NCBI GenBank assembly: GCA_017470535.1
Contig: JAFUYP010000052.1
Span: 1-39,572 of the forward strand
Source: Ruminococcus sp.
Lineage (GTDB): Bacteria; Bacillota; Clostridia; Oscillospirales; Ruminococcaceae
Reading direction: 5' to 3'
DNA: 39,572 nt
The notes beneath the pieces are model-generated. The model made no database searches. It saw only the letters and a list, made by a program, of their open reading frames with translations, and was not told the origin of the DNA. Of the stretch, positions 31,484 through 39,572 are shown piece after piece (the stretch's first letter is position 1; each line of letters starts with the position of its first letter). The position numbers and the translations under genes are program-made.

Positions 31484-32260
31484 ATGAACAAACAGTTAAG
31501 AAAAGCGATCATCGCAGGCAACTGGAAAATGAACAAGACAAGACCCGAGGCTAAGGAGCTTTTAGAGGCAATAAAGCCGCTCGTTGCTAACGCAGAGGGT
31601 AATGTCGAGGTCATCGCTTGTGTGCCTTTTACAAATCTTGAAACAGCAGTAGCTGCAACAGCAGGTTCTAATGTCAAGGTGGGCGCTGAGAACGTTCACT
31701 TTGAAAAGAGCGGTGCTTTCACAGGTGAGATCTCAGCTGATATGCTCGTTGAAGTTGGCGTAGAGTACGTTGTTATCGGTCACAGCGAGAGAAGACAGTA
31801 TTTCGGTGAGACTGACGAAACAGTAAACAAGAGAACTATCGCAGCACTGGACGCAGGCTTAAAGCCGATAGTATGCGTAGGTGAGCTTAAATGGGAAAGA
31901 GAGTGCAACATAACCGAGGAAGTTATCGCTCGTCAGATAAAGCTCGATCTGTGGTCGCTCACAGCAGAGCAGGTAAAGAACGTAGTTATCGCTTACGAGC
32001 CTGTATGGGCAATAGGCACAGGTCTTACTGCTACTCCCGATCAGGCTCAGGAGGTATGTGCATTTATAAGAGCGCAGCTTGCAAAGCTCTATGACCAGGC
32101 AACTGCTGATGCTGTAACTATCCAGTACGGCGGTTCTATGAATGCAGGCAATGCAGCAGAGCTTTTAGCTAAGCCTGACATCGACGGCGGTCTTATCGGC
32201 GGTGCTTCGCTCAAAGCTCCTGACTTCAATACAATAGTACAGGCAGCTGTAAACGGCTGA
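31484..32260 (+). CDS. tpiA: Triose-phosphate isomerase
   Basis: Glycolytic interconversion of dihydroxyacetone phosphate and glyceraldehyde 3-phosphate. Catalytic motifs: GNWKMN (Lys), VIGHSERRQYFGE (His), AYEPVWAIGTG (Glu, flexible loop 6), and phosphate-binding GGSMNAGNAAEL. 258 residues, standard. SD AAAGGAG precedes ATG 31484. Separate from gpmI by two envelope genes; it has its own promoter and terminator, so it is not part of a classic gap-pgk-tpi-gpm operon here. Confidence 0.97.
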   Translation: MNKQLRKAIIAGNWKMNKTRPEAKELLEAIKPLVANAEGNVEVIACVPFTNLETAVAATAGSNVKVGAENVHFEKSGAFTGEISADMLVEVGVEYVVIGHSERRQYFGETDETVNKRTIAALDAGLKPIVCVGELKWERECNITEEVIARQIKLDLWSLTAEQVKNVVIAYEPVWAIGTGLTATPDQAQEVCAFIRAQLAKLYDQATADAVTIQYGGSMNAGNAAELLAKPDIDGGLIGGASLKAPDFNTIVQAAVNG

Positions 32261-32263
32261 TAA

Positions 32264-32305
32264 AAAGCATAGCGAGTGCAGGTGATACCTGCACTTAGCT
32301 TTTAT
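32264..32305 (+). terminator. Terminator of tpiA
   Basis: GTGCAGGT pairs with ACCTGCAC around GAT; the flanking AAAAGC and GCTTTT extend the stem. Confidence 0.65.
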
Positions 32306-32321
32306 AAAAGCGGTGTTGTCT

Positions 32322-33059
32322 ATGGCGAAGAATGAGAGAATAGTTATCGAAAGCGTCGATACACTTATGAATAACCGCAGACGTCCACGCAGCAGCTGGC
32401 GCAGAGCTGATATTTTTTTAGGGCTTGCGTTTTTAGCTGTGCCGGTGATACGGCAGTGGGATCATCTGATAATTACTCTTATCGGGGCAGTCATTGGTGT
32501 GATCTTCATTATAGTCCAGAGGATAGTCAGCAAAGACCCAAAGACCTATGCCGATGAAGAATCACCTGCCGGCAGGAAAAGGGCGTGCATGATAATTCGC
32601 ATCACAGCGCTTGTGATACTGCTTTTTGAGCTGTCGGTGACATTCGGGGCGTTTGGTTCTTCAAGGGCGGTGTATCCTTTGAAAAAGGCGCTTTACTGCT
32701 TTGGCAACAAAGTTGACAGCGAGCAGCTTGGATTCATGTCGGGGTCGCTCCCAAAAGGGATAAAGGATCTTCAGATGAATTTTATCACGCCGAAAAAGTT
32801 TGATGAAAGTACGGCGCATATCAATATTTGTTTTTATGCCGACGAGGACGCACTTGATGAGATAAAGAGCAGCATCAATGACAACAGCGGTGAGCTGTGC
32901 GATGAGGACAGCTTTGCTTACAAAAAGCTGAAGGTCTTCTGCGAAAAAGAGGCTCTTGATATGAAAGGCGCTCAGGTGTATCTTACAGGCAATACAGGCA
33001 GTCACTGCCCGGCGTATCTTATAAGCGAAATGACGGGGCTGTGCGTTATTTATTGGTAA
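32322..33059 (+). CDS. Integral membrane protein of unknown function
   Basis: 246 residues with a basic cytoplasmic N-terminus (NNRRRPRSSWRR), then hydrophobic helices at about 29-40 and 46-66, and a third at about 95-115 (IIRITALVILLFELSVTF). A C-terminal domain of about 130 residues follows, probably outside the cell. No family recognised. ATG 32322 is favoured, 6 bases from GCGGTG; GTG 32313 overlaps that site. The next lipoprotein gene starts 14 bases after its stop, so the two are cotranscribed and may work together. Confidence 0.8.
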   Translation: MAKNERIVIESVDTLMNNRRRPRSSWRRADIFLGLAFLAVPVIRQWDHLIITLIGAVIGVIFIIVQRIVSKDPKTYADEESPAGRKRACMIIRITALVILLFELSVTFGAFGSSRAVYPLKKALYCFGNKVDSEQLGFMSGSLPKGIKDLQMNFITPKKFDESTAHINICFYADEDALDEIKSSINDNSGELCDEDSFAYKKLKVFCEKEALDMKGAQVYLTGNTGSHCPAYLISEMTGLCVIYW

Positions 33060-33073
33060 AAGAAGGTGTATTT

Positions 33074-33580
33074 ATGAGCAAAAGGATGATCGTTTTATGT
33101 CTTATGTGCGCTCTGCTTACAGGGTGTGGCTCGGGTGAGAGCAGCTCCACAAAGGACACATCATCAGATACCGTCAGCAGCACTTCGGAAAGCTCGTCAG
33201 CAGATACAGACAGCAGCAAGGCGGACACTACTCAGGTCAGTGAAGAAAAATATGTCGTTATCTACATGGACAACAATGAGTATAGCGGCGGTAAGGTCTT
33301 CGACGACAAGGAGCTTTTAGACAAGGTCCTGGAGCTGTACAGCTCTATCCCCACAAAATACGAGCCTGTAAAAGCAAAGGAAACCAAAAAAGGAAACTAT
33401 ATCAGGATAGGCACAACTAATGAAAAGCAGGAGCTGGGGACTTTTGTTTCAAGCAATGAAAAGCTGTATATCCCTAACAAGAGCGACAGCTATGTAAGGA
33501 TAGACGGCAAGCATTATAATGCTGACGGCGGCGAGATAAAAGAACTTGTTGATCTGGTGCTGAAAAAAACAGAGTCATAA
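33074..33580 (+). CDS. Small lipoprotein of unknown function
   Basis: The signal peptide ends in LLTGC (Cys at about residue 18), followed by a Ser/Thr/Asp linker to about 55 and a domain of about 110 residues (YVVIYMDNNEYSGGKVF, YVRIDGKHYN) that looks beta-rich. No family recognised. ATG 33074 has AGAAGGTG 5 bases upstream; the longer reading from 33041 overlaps the preceding gene and lacks an SD. 168 residues. Similar in build to the lipoprotein at 18372 but with no clear sequence match. Confidence 0.82.
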   Translation: MSKRMIVLCLMCALLTGCGSGESSSTKDTSSDTVSSTSESSSADTDSSKADTTQVSEEKYVVIYMDNNEYSGGKVFDDKELLDKVLELYSSIPTKYEPVKAKETKKGNYIRIGTTNEKQELGTFVSSNEKLYIPNKSDSYVRIDGKHYNADGGEIKELVDLVLKKTES

Positions 33581-33634
33581 ACGGCACTTAAAGATGTCGA
33601 TAAAAATTGTTTTTTATAGAAAGGTTGGTTTTTT

Positions 33635-35218
33635 ATGTCAAAGAAAAAGCCGGTAATTTTAGTAGTAATGGACGGTGTGGGAATTTCCGTAACAGGTCTT
33701 GGTGACGCTGTGACGGAGGCTAATACTCCTACACTTGACAAGCTCAGAGCAGAGTGTCCCTACACAACGCTCAAAGCTCACGGAAGCGCAGTCGGTCTGC
33801 CGACCGATGATGATATGGGCAACTCTGAGGTAGGTCACAACGCACTGGGCTGCGGTCAGATCTATTCACAGGGCGCAAAGCTCGTAAATGAGAGCATTGA
33901 GAGCGGCAAGATGTTTACCTCTGACACATGGAATGCTCTTATAGGTAATGTTAAGGAGAAGGGCTCCACACTCCATTTCCTGGGTCTTCTCTCGGACGGT
34001 AACGTTCACTCTAATATCCACCACTTAGAGAAGATGCTCGCAAAGGCAAAGGAGGACGGCGTTAAGAAGGTAAGATGTCATATCCTGCTTGACGGGCGTG
34101 ATGTTCCTGCGACAAGCGCTCCTGTATACATCAAGGAATTAGAGGACTGCATAGCAGCTCTTAATGATGACAGCTTTAATGCAAAGATAGCTTCCGGCGG
34201 CGGCAGAATGAAGATCACTATGGACAGATACCAGGCTGACTGGGGCATGGTTGAAAGAGGCTGGGAGACACACGTTCACGGCAACGCAAGGCAGTTTGAA
34301 AATGCACTTACAGCAGTTGAAACGCTCCGTGACGAGACAGGTGCGATAGACCAGGATCTTCCTGAGTTCGTTATAGCTGAAAACGGCGAGCCGGTCGGCA
34401 AGATGAATGACGGCGACAGTGTTATACTCTTTAACTTCCGTGGTGACAGAGCTATCGAGATCTCAATGGCATTTGATGGCGGCGATGAATTCAAGCACTT
34501 TGACAGAGGTGTTATCCCGGACGTTATCTATGCAGGTATGCTTGAATACGACGGTGATCTGAAGATACCGAAGAAGTATCTTGTTGATCCGCCCGAGATA
34601 AAGAACACGCTTTCCGAACTGCTTGTTAATGCAGGACTTTACTCCTACGCTGTATCGGAAACTCAGAAGTACGGTCATGTTACATATTTCTGGAACGGCA
34701 ACCGCTCCGAGAGATTTGATGACGAGCTTGAAACATGGAAGGAGATACCCTCTGACAAGGTATCATTTGATGAAAGACCGTGGATGAAGTCTGCTGAGAT
34801 AACAGATGATCTTATTGAGGCTATCAGATCTGAAAAGTATGACTTTATCAGATGCAACTATCCTAACGGCGACATGGTAGGTCACACAGGCTCTATGGAC
34901 GCTACTATAATAGGTGTTGAGTCGGTCGATCTTCAGCTTGCAAGGCTCTTAAAGGTCGCTGACGAATATGACTGCACAGTTCTTATAACTGCCGATCACG
35001 GAAACGCTGACGAGATGTTAGAAAAGAACAAGAAGGGCGAGATACAGGTAAGGACCGCTCATTCGCTCAACCGTGTACCTTTCTACATAGTAAGCAAGGA
35101 CAAGTATGTTATCAAGGATGCAGAAAGCACAAAGTACGGTCTTGCAAATGTAGCTCCTACTGTTGCAAAGATATTAGGTCTTACACCTCCTGATTGCTGG
35201 GAAGAGTCAATGATCTGA
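33635..35218 (+). CDS. gpmI: 2,3-bisphosphoglycerate-independent phosphoglycerate mutase
   Basis: Mn2+-dependent interconversion of 3- and 2-phosphoglycerate in glycolysis. Alkaline-phosphatase-fold motifs: VVMDGVG near the N-terminus, phosphoserine loop DMGNSEVGHNALG (about 65-77), LDGRDVPATSA, and metal-binding TADHGNADEM and TAHSLNRVPF near the C-terminus. 527 residues, slightly over the usual 510-515. SD AAAGG precedes ATG 33635. No strong promoter is visible in the 54-base gap, so it may be read through from the lipoprotein genes. Confidence 0.96.
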   Translation: MSKKKPVILVVMDGVGISVTGLGDAVTEANTPTLDKLRAECPYTTLKAHGSAVGLPTDDDMGNSEVGHNALGCGQIYSQGAKLVNESIESGKMFTSDTWNALIGNVKEKGSTLHFLGLLSDGNVHSNIHHLEKMLAKAKEDGVKKVRCHILLDGRDVPATSAPVYIKELEDCIAALNDDSFNAKIASGGGRMKITMDRYQADWGMVERGWETHVHGNARQFENALTAVETLRDETGAIDQDLPEFVIAENGEPVGKMNDGDSVILFNFRGDRAIEISMAFDGGDEFKHFDRGVIPDVIYAGMLEYDGDLKIPKKYLVDPPEIKNTLSELLVNAGLYSYAVSETQKYGHVTYFWNGNRSERFDDELETWKEIPSDKVSFDERPWMKSAEITDDLIEAIRSEKYDFIRCNYPNGDMVGHTGSMDATIIGVESVDLQLARLLKVADEYDCTVLITADHGNADEMLEKNKKGEIQVRTAHSLNRVPFYIVSKDKYVIKDAESTKYGLANVAPTVAKILGLTPPDCWEESMI

Positions 35219-35235
35219 CGATGATATTTATACAC

Positions 35236-35272
35236 GCCGGGAACAAACAGTTCCCGGCTGTTTTATTATTTA
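35236..35272 (+). terminator. Terminator of gpmI
   Basis: GCCGGGAAC pairs with GTTCCCGGC around AAACA, followed by TGTTTTATT. Confidence 0.85.
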
Positions 35273-35281
35273 TTATGTAGA

Positions 35282-35323
35282 TAATAAGCATAAAAAGAGC
35301 TGCTGCATTATGCAACAGCTCTT
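35282..35323 (-). terminator. Terminator of the cohesin-like gene
   Basis: AAGAGCTG and CAGCTCTT with inner TGCA/TGCA form a long stem. On the minus strand a T5 run and further T/A-rich sequence follow. Confidence 0.75.
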
Positions 35324-35365
35324 GATTTGTTGATAAAAATGTTGAAAATCACTTTTCAAAAAGGT

Positions 35366-36943
35366 TTATTTTGCTGCCTTAGTTTTCTTGTCAAGCACGA
35401 GCTTATTGATAGCCAATGCGCAGGCTGAGTACACAAGTACGCAGGTAGAGAGCATTATAAGTATGAACTTGATAACGTTCGTAGCATCAAAAGCACCAGT
35501 CTTGGGGTTAGCGTCTGCCTGTGCTGCTGCGGAGCTTACCTTCTCGGTAACTGCCTGTGCCTTATCATCAGTCTGTGCTGAACCGGAGGCTGTGACAGCT
35601 TTTGCGGTATCGCTTGCAGATTTTGTCTGACCGGCTGTTTCTTTACTGCCGTTCTCTGTTGCAGGCATAGCAACAAGGTTTGCATTGTCTACGCTCTGAG
35701 CTGATGCAGGTCTTGTATCGTCCGAAGAATCGTCCGTGTCGGTCTTTTCTTTCGTATCGGCTGTTATTTTTTCAGCCTTATCCGCATCATCTGAGGTATT
35801 TGCTGCTGAATCTTTCTCATCGGTATCTTTTTTGGTGTCTACTGTCTTATTCTCAGCATCATCAGCCTTTGTATCCTCAGCATCGTCCGCTGTAAGGGTC
35901 GCATCAAGAACGACTGGAGTGCTGTCATAAGGTGTAACGGTTATGCTCTTTATCTGAGCATCAGTATCGGAAGGCACTGAGAAGAACTGTACTGCGCCTG
36001 TGCCATTGAGTGAAGCAAGGTCAACATCTGCTGTCCATATTGCATCGCCCGAGGACTTGCCCTCATACATATTCCAGCTGCCGTCTGTTGCGCCTAAGCC
36101 TATCGCACCGGTTATCGTCTTGTCAGATGCGACAACCACCTCGACCTTTGCCTTGCCGGAGGTCTCCTTGGTATAGTCTGAGACGTTAAAAACATACTGT
36201 GTATTTCCGCTCTCATTATAAGAGTAGATATGCTCGCTGACTGCCGGTTTTTCATAGGTGATGCCTTCGTCCTGCACCTTTGATACTACGGCTGTCTGCT
36301 CGTTCTCGCCCTCGCCTGCCTTTAATTCTTCAGTATCATCGTCGTTATCCTCATCATCAGGAAAAATCTCTATAAGCTCACCCTCTGTTGAATTGAGAGC
36401 CGCTGCCGGAGGTGCATCGACCTTTACAGACACAGGTGCGCTTTCAGTAGGAACGCTGTAATCAGCGTTTATATACTCTGCACTTGAATCACATACCATG
36501 TTTTCTACATCTATCCAGTATTTAAGATCACCGGCTGAAAGGTTATTCTTGATGTCAAACATAAGGGTCGTGATATGTGTGGAGTCAGATACGTTTGAAC
36601 CGCTCTGTTCTGAACCTATTATCCTTATAGAGCCTGTACCGGTATCTGTATTTGTGATAACAGAGAATGCGCTTGAAGCACTCATATCGTCAGAAGGCAC
36701 GAAAACATTCATCTGCGACGGGTCATAGCGCACGTCGATAGTAAATCCTGCAACTCCCGAATCGGAAGGTACATAGTCTACTGAAAGACTAAGACGATCA
36801 CCGGGCTTTACTATTGTCTTATCAGGTGACAGGTTTATCCTGTTAGCGCCTGACGCTGATGTCACCGGTGTCAGCAGTGTTGATGTCATCAGCACCGCAG
36901 TCGAAACTGCAACTGCCGCACGGCTTACTTTTAATCTTTTCAT
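35366..36943 (-). CDS. Cell-wall-anchored protein with cohesin-like domain (NPKTG sorting signal)
   Basis: Surface protein of 525 residues. After the signal peptide (about 1-32), residues 37-180 have the cohesin pattern: KPGDRLSLSVDYVPSDSGVAGF, then FTIDVRYDPSQM and THITTLMFDIK. A second beta-rich domain follows (about 235-350, GAIGLGATDGSWNMYEG, IKSITVTPYD). A long acidic Thr/Asp/Lys linker leads to NPKTG (479-483), a hydrophobic helix and a basic tail, which is a sortase sorting signal. Such proteins anchor dockerin-bearing enzymes to the cell in ruminococci. The start is ATG 36943 with GGAGGGTG 7 bases away. It diverges from a dockerin gene. Confidence 0.87.
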   Translation of the reverse strand: MKRLKVSRAAVAVSTAVLMTSTLLTPVTSASGANRINLSPDKTIVKPGDRLSLSVDYVPSDSGVAGFTIDVRYDPSQMNVFVPSDDMSASSAFSVITNTDTGTGSIRIIGSEQSGSNVSDSTHITTLMFDIKNNLSAGDLKYWIDVENMVCDSSAEYINADYSVPTESAPVSVKVDAPPAAALNSTEGELIEIFPDDEDNDDDTEELKAGEGENEQTAVVSKVQDEGITYEKPAVSEHIYSYNESGNTQYVFNVSDYTKETSGKAKVEVVVASDKTITGAIGLGATDGSWNMYEGKSSGDAIWTADVDLASLNGTGAVQFFSVPSDTDAQIKSITVTPYDSTPVVLDATLTADDAEDTKADDAENKTVDTKKDTDEKDSAANTSDDADKAEKITADTKEKTDTDDSSDDTRPASAQSVDNANLVAMPATENGSKETAGQTKSASDTAKAVTASGSAQTDDKAQAVTEKVSSAAAQADANPKTGAFDATNVIKFILIMLSTCVLVYSACALAINKLVLDKKTKAAK

Positions 36944-37389
36944 ATTTTGCACCCTCCTCAAGGTTTAGATTTCTTTTCTTTTGTCCTGTCATGCTGTGAA
37001 AGTGGAACAGTCTGACAGGCAGGTATTTTTATGTGACATCTCCTGCTCTGTCATCCGCTCCGAAATTTTTACACACTTGGTAACTTGTGCGAAAATTTGT
37101 ACTTTTTATTTCTGTCAGATCCTGCACTGTTCCCCAAATATACCGAAAAAGCGCTATTTATTCGCCAGTCGGTAAAACATATTATAACAAAAGATTCCAA
37201 AAAAATCTATTGTTAATCCCAACAAAAAAGTGTCCAAAAATTTGGTTATAATTTGTTTGAAAAATGTTTAAAACTAAATATCGTGTCGATGTGCGGCTTG
37301 AAACACTAAATATTGATGTAACCGAAATGTAATTTTTAAAAATTAGTAATTGCGTTCTAATGTAAATCTTTTGTTAATATGTTCCGCTC
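36944..37389. other. Intergenic region between the divergent cohesin-like and dockerin genes
   Basis: No gene seen. A minus-strand TATAAT (37181-37186) with a weak -35 could start the cohesin-like transcript, giving a leader of about 230 bases. A second plus-strand TATAAT lies at 37243-37248. The 37190-37380 part is very AT-rich. Confidence 0.45.
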
Positions 37390-37418
37390 TTGACAAATCC
37401 ATTTTTTTGCACTATAAT
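37390..37418 (+). promoter_or_regulatory. Promoter of the dockerin gene
   Basis: TTGACA (37390-37395), 17 bases, TATAAT (37413-37418). Confidence 0.82.
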
Positions 37419-37465
37419 ACTAAATACAGCAAAAATGTGCAAAAATTTTGGAAAGGATGATAAAA

Positions 37466-39433
37466 ATGCAGCTGCGAACGGTTCTCATAAGCATAGCAGC
37501 ATCGGCGATAATGGCAGGAACGGCTTTGCCGTCGGCAACGATAGATGCAAATGCAAAGACCACGACAGGCACCGTCACGGCAGGCACTCTTAATGTAAGA
37601 TCAGGTGCCGGGACGGATAAAGCGATAATCTCGGCTATATATCAGGGTGCTAAGGTCACGATAAAGAGCGAGAAAAAAGACAAGTCCGGACAGAAGTGGT
37701 ACAAGATAACATCCGGCAGCGGAAAAAACAAGGTGTCAGGGTATGTGAGCGCTCAGTACATAAAGAAAAAAAGCACCAAGAAAACCACCGCAGCGACCAC
37801 CAAAAAAGCCTCGACCAAGACTGCTTCAAAACAAAAAGCAAAGACCACAGAAAAAAAGGCTGCAAAAACAGCTGCCAAGACTACAACAAAGGCGACGACT
37901 AAGACTACCACAAAAACGACTTCCAAGACGACAACAAAGACAGTATCGGCGGAAAATACTGTCACAAAAGGTGTTATAAAGAAGGTCGATAATACATTGG
38001 ACAGTGATTTTGAGGCTTATCTGACAAAGCAGGGATTTCCCGATAGCTACAAGCCTATGCTCAGAAAGCTGCACAAGGATCACCCGACATGGATCTTCAA
38101 GGCGCAAAAGACCGGTCTTAAATGGAAGGATGTTCTCAACGAAGAGCTTGTCATCGGAAGAAGTCTTGTTCCGGGATACTCGCTCAATTCGTGGAAGAGT
38201 ATGGAAAAGGGCGCTTACGATCTTGAAGGCGGTTACTGGTACGGGCTTGACGGTGAATGGTATCAGGCTTCAAAGAACGTGGTAAGGTATTATCTTGACC
38301 CGAGAAATTTCCTTGATGATACCTATATATTCATGTTTGAAAATCTTTCATACAACAAAAAGGTACATACACTTGACGGAGTAAAGGCTATACTTGCAGA
38401 TTCATTTATGAGCGGTAATTTTACAGCACCTGACACAGGCGAGGTATACTCCTATGCGCAGACATTTATGGACGCTGCGGCGATCTCGGGAGTCTCACCG
38501 TATCACTTAGCGGCAAGATGTTTAAACGAGCAGGGGTACAGCGGCGCTCCGCAGTCGCTCGGTACTACGCCCGGATATGAGGGGTATTATAATTTCTTTG
38601 ATGTACAGGCATTTGCGGCAGGCGGTCTTACAGCTCAGCAGATGGGGTGCAAGTATGCGGCAACTACCAACAAATCATATCTGCTGCCATGGACAAATCA
38701 GTACAAGTCGATAGTCGGCGGTTCGATATTCTTAGGCTCAGGGTACATAACCAAAAAGCAGGACACGCTGTATCTGCAAAAGTTCGATGTCGTAGACGGC
38801 GGTAACGGTAAATACTATCATCAGTACATGACCTGCATCTTCGGTCAGGCAAACGAAGCGGCGTGGCTCAAAAATGCCTACTCTGACGAGGTACTGGCTT
38901 CAGCTATGGAATTCAAGATACCGGTCTACAAGAGTATGCCCAAGGCTCTTTGCAAAAAGCCGATGAGCGACAAGATGAACAATAATTTCCTGAGTTCTTT
39001 GAAAGTCAGCGGCAAAAAGATGAGCCCTGCATTTGACAGGTATACAAAATCCTACAAGCTGACAGTGGGCGAAGATGTTTCAAGCGTCAAGATAACGGCA
39101 AAGGCGCTTGACAGCGCTGCCAAAGTCAGCGGCACAGGAAAAAAGACGCTTGCAGTTGGCAAGAATACTTTTAAAGTAAAGGTCAAAGCACAGAGCGGCG
39201 AAACACGCACCTACACTATCACCATTACACGCAAAGGCACTCCTGCCAAAGCAGTAAAGGGTGATGTTGACGGCGACGGCAAGCTGACAAAAGCAGATAC
39301 GACCCTGATAGTCAATTATCTGTCCGGCAAGGCAACACTTACCTCTGCACAGAAAAAGCTGGCAGACTACAACGGCGACAATGTGATAGATATTGTTGAT
39401 TCTTTGGCGATAACCAAAAAGATAGGCGGATAA
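37466..39433 (+). CDS. Secreted SH3b / glucosaminidase-like / dockerin protein
   Basis: Exported modular protein of 655 residues. Signal peptide (about 1-30); bacterial SH3 domain (about 33-100, GTLNVRSGAGTDKAI, VSGYVSAQYI); a Lys/Thr repeat linker (about 101-165, KTTTKTTSKTTTKT type); a catalytic-type region (about 180-500) resembling LytD/GH73-like glucosaminidases (YLTKQGFPDSYKPMLRKLH, ISGVSPYHLAARCLNEQG); a cadherin-like beta-sandwich domain (about 515-595); and a dockerin at 599-655 with two Ca-binding loops (DVDGDGKLTKAD, DYNGDNVIDIVD). It likely trims peptidoglycan and docks to a cohesin. ATG 37466 is 8 bases from AAAGGA. Confidence 0.9.
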   Translation: MQLRTVLISIAASAIMAGTALPSATIDANAKTTTGTVTAGTLNVRSGAGTDKAIISAIYQGAKVTIKSEKKDKSGQKWYKITSGSGKNKVSGYVSAQYIKKKSTKKTTAATTKKASTKTASKQKAKTTEKKAAKTAAKTTTKATTKTTTKTTSKTTTKTVSAENTVTKGVIKKVDNTLDSDFEAYLTKQGFPDSYKPMLRKLHKDHPTWIFKAQKTGLKWKDVLNEELVIGRSLVPGYSLNSWKSMEKGAYDLEGGYWYGLDGEWYQASKNVVRYYLDPRNFLDDTYIFMFENLSYNKKVHTLDGVKAILADSFMSGNFTAPDTGEVYSYAQTFMDAAAISGVSPYHLAARCLNEQGYSGAPQSLGTTPGYEGYYNFFDVQAFAAGGLTAQQMGCKYAATTNKSYLLPWTNQYKSIVGGSIFLGSGYITKKQDTLYLQKFDVVDGGNGKYYHQYMTCIFGQANEAAWLKNAYSDEVLASAMEFKIPVYKSMPKALCKKPMSDKMNNNFLSSLKVSGKKMSPAFDRYTKSYKLTVGEDVSSVKITAKALDSAAKVSGTGKKTLAVGKNTFKVKVKAQSGETRTYTITITRKGTPAKAVKGDVDGDGKLTKADTTLIVNYLSGKATLTSAQKKLADYNGDNVIDIVDSLAITKKIGG

Positions 39434-39438
39434 ATCAC

Positions 39439-39569
39439 AACCACCACTAAAGTGGTGGTTTGCTCTGCCCCTAAAAGGGGCTATTACTGGCTTGACCCCT
39501 CAAGGGGTACCGAAAGTTTAGCACCGCATTACATTCACGGGCAGCCGCTAAAGCGGCTGTTCTTTTTTT
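39439..39569 (+). other. Cluster of four hairpins, the last a terminator
   Basis: AACCACCACT/AGTGGTGGTT (39439-39460), GCCCC/GGGGC (39467-39481), ACCCC/GGGGT (39495-39508), and CAGCCGCT/AGCGGCTG (39542-39559) followed by TTCTTTTTTT. The last ends transcription from the dockerin gene. The dense array is reminiscent of IS200/IS605-type element ends or their guide RNAs, but no transposase is within the window. Confidence 0.5.
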
Positions 39570-39572
39570 GCC

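Noticed and set aside
36944..37465. c-di-GMP or other known riboswitch in the long leader of the cohesin-like gene
   Set aside because: No recognisable conserved motif; only a long AT-rich leader is seen.

Overview
The window looks like a chromosomal segment of a gut or rumen Clostridia, most likely Ruminococcus or a close relative in the Oscillospiraceae. The clues are moderate GC content, strong Gram-positive Shine-Dalgarno (SD) sites, near-perfect TTGACA-17-TATAAT promoters, Ile T-box control of ileS, a DUF1292 protein, a Spo0A-family regulator, many small lipoproteins, and a cohesin-like surface protein next to a dockerin protein. No phage, plasmid, CRISPR, tRNA or rRNA genes were seen.

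Layout. 1-4.1 kb: a GLUG-type lipoprotein converges on a minus-strand pair (ruvX and a membrane metallophosphoesterase), followed by a Spo0A-like regulator with a degenerate receiver. 4.3-7.8 kb: T-box and ileS. 7.8-10.5 kb: a substrate-binding protein whose two half-domains are in swapped order, a GNAT acetyltransferase and a secreted Ig/Fn3 protein. 10.5-11.8 kb: an aldo/keto reductase with a 172-bp MITE-like palindrome in its leader. 11.8-14.5 kb: the ylxM-ffh-rpsP-khpA operon for protein targeting and translation. 14.5-15.4 kb: a probable 6S RNA and a DUF1292 gene on the minus strand. 15.4-16.6 kb: an unusual transcription unit of about 1.16 kb with a strong promoter, an intrinsic terminator and no ordinary gene. 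It carries nine SD-ATG-stop mini-ORFs of 2-14 codons, three of them in diverged copies of one RNA module. 16.6-18.3 kb: mgtE behind a leader with a 19-codon ORF and an attenuator-like terminator. 18.3-19.6 kb: a lipoprotein and a Nudix hydrolase. 19.7-26.2 kb: an apparent operon manA-glcK-ilvD-hypothetical-pyrC-pyrF (sugar phosphates, branched-chain amino acids, pyrimidines). 26.2-28.5 kb: a second copy of the MITE-like palindrome and an EF-G-like GTPase. 28.8-35.2 kb: a macro-domain/HTH fusion, citrate synthase, tpiA, two cell-envelope proteins and gpmI. 35.4-39.4 kb: a sortase-type (NPKTG) cohesin-like protein diverging from a secreted SH3b/glucosaminidase-like/dockerin protein. The window ends in a cluster of four hairpins.

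The strongest candidate for something undescribed is the 15.45-16.61 kb RNA. Its repeated modules keep their predicted stems through paired base changes while also presenting ribosome-binding sites and tiny ORFs. Other points worth checking are the mgtE leader ORF, the permuted binding protein, the Cys in place of Arg in the DTAGR motif of Ffh, the receiver domain without its Asp, and the MITE placed exactly at a predicted transcription start.
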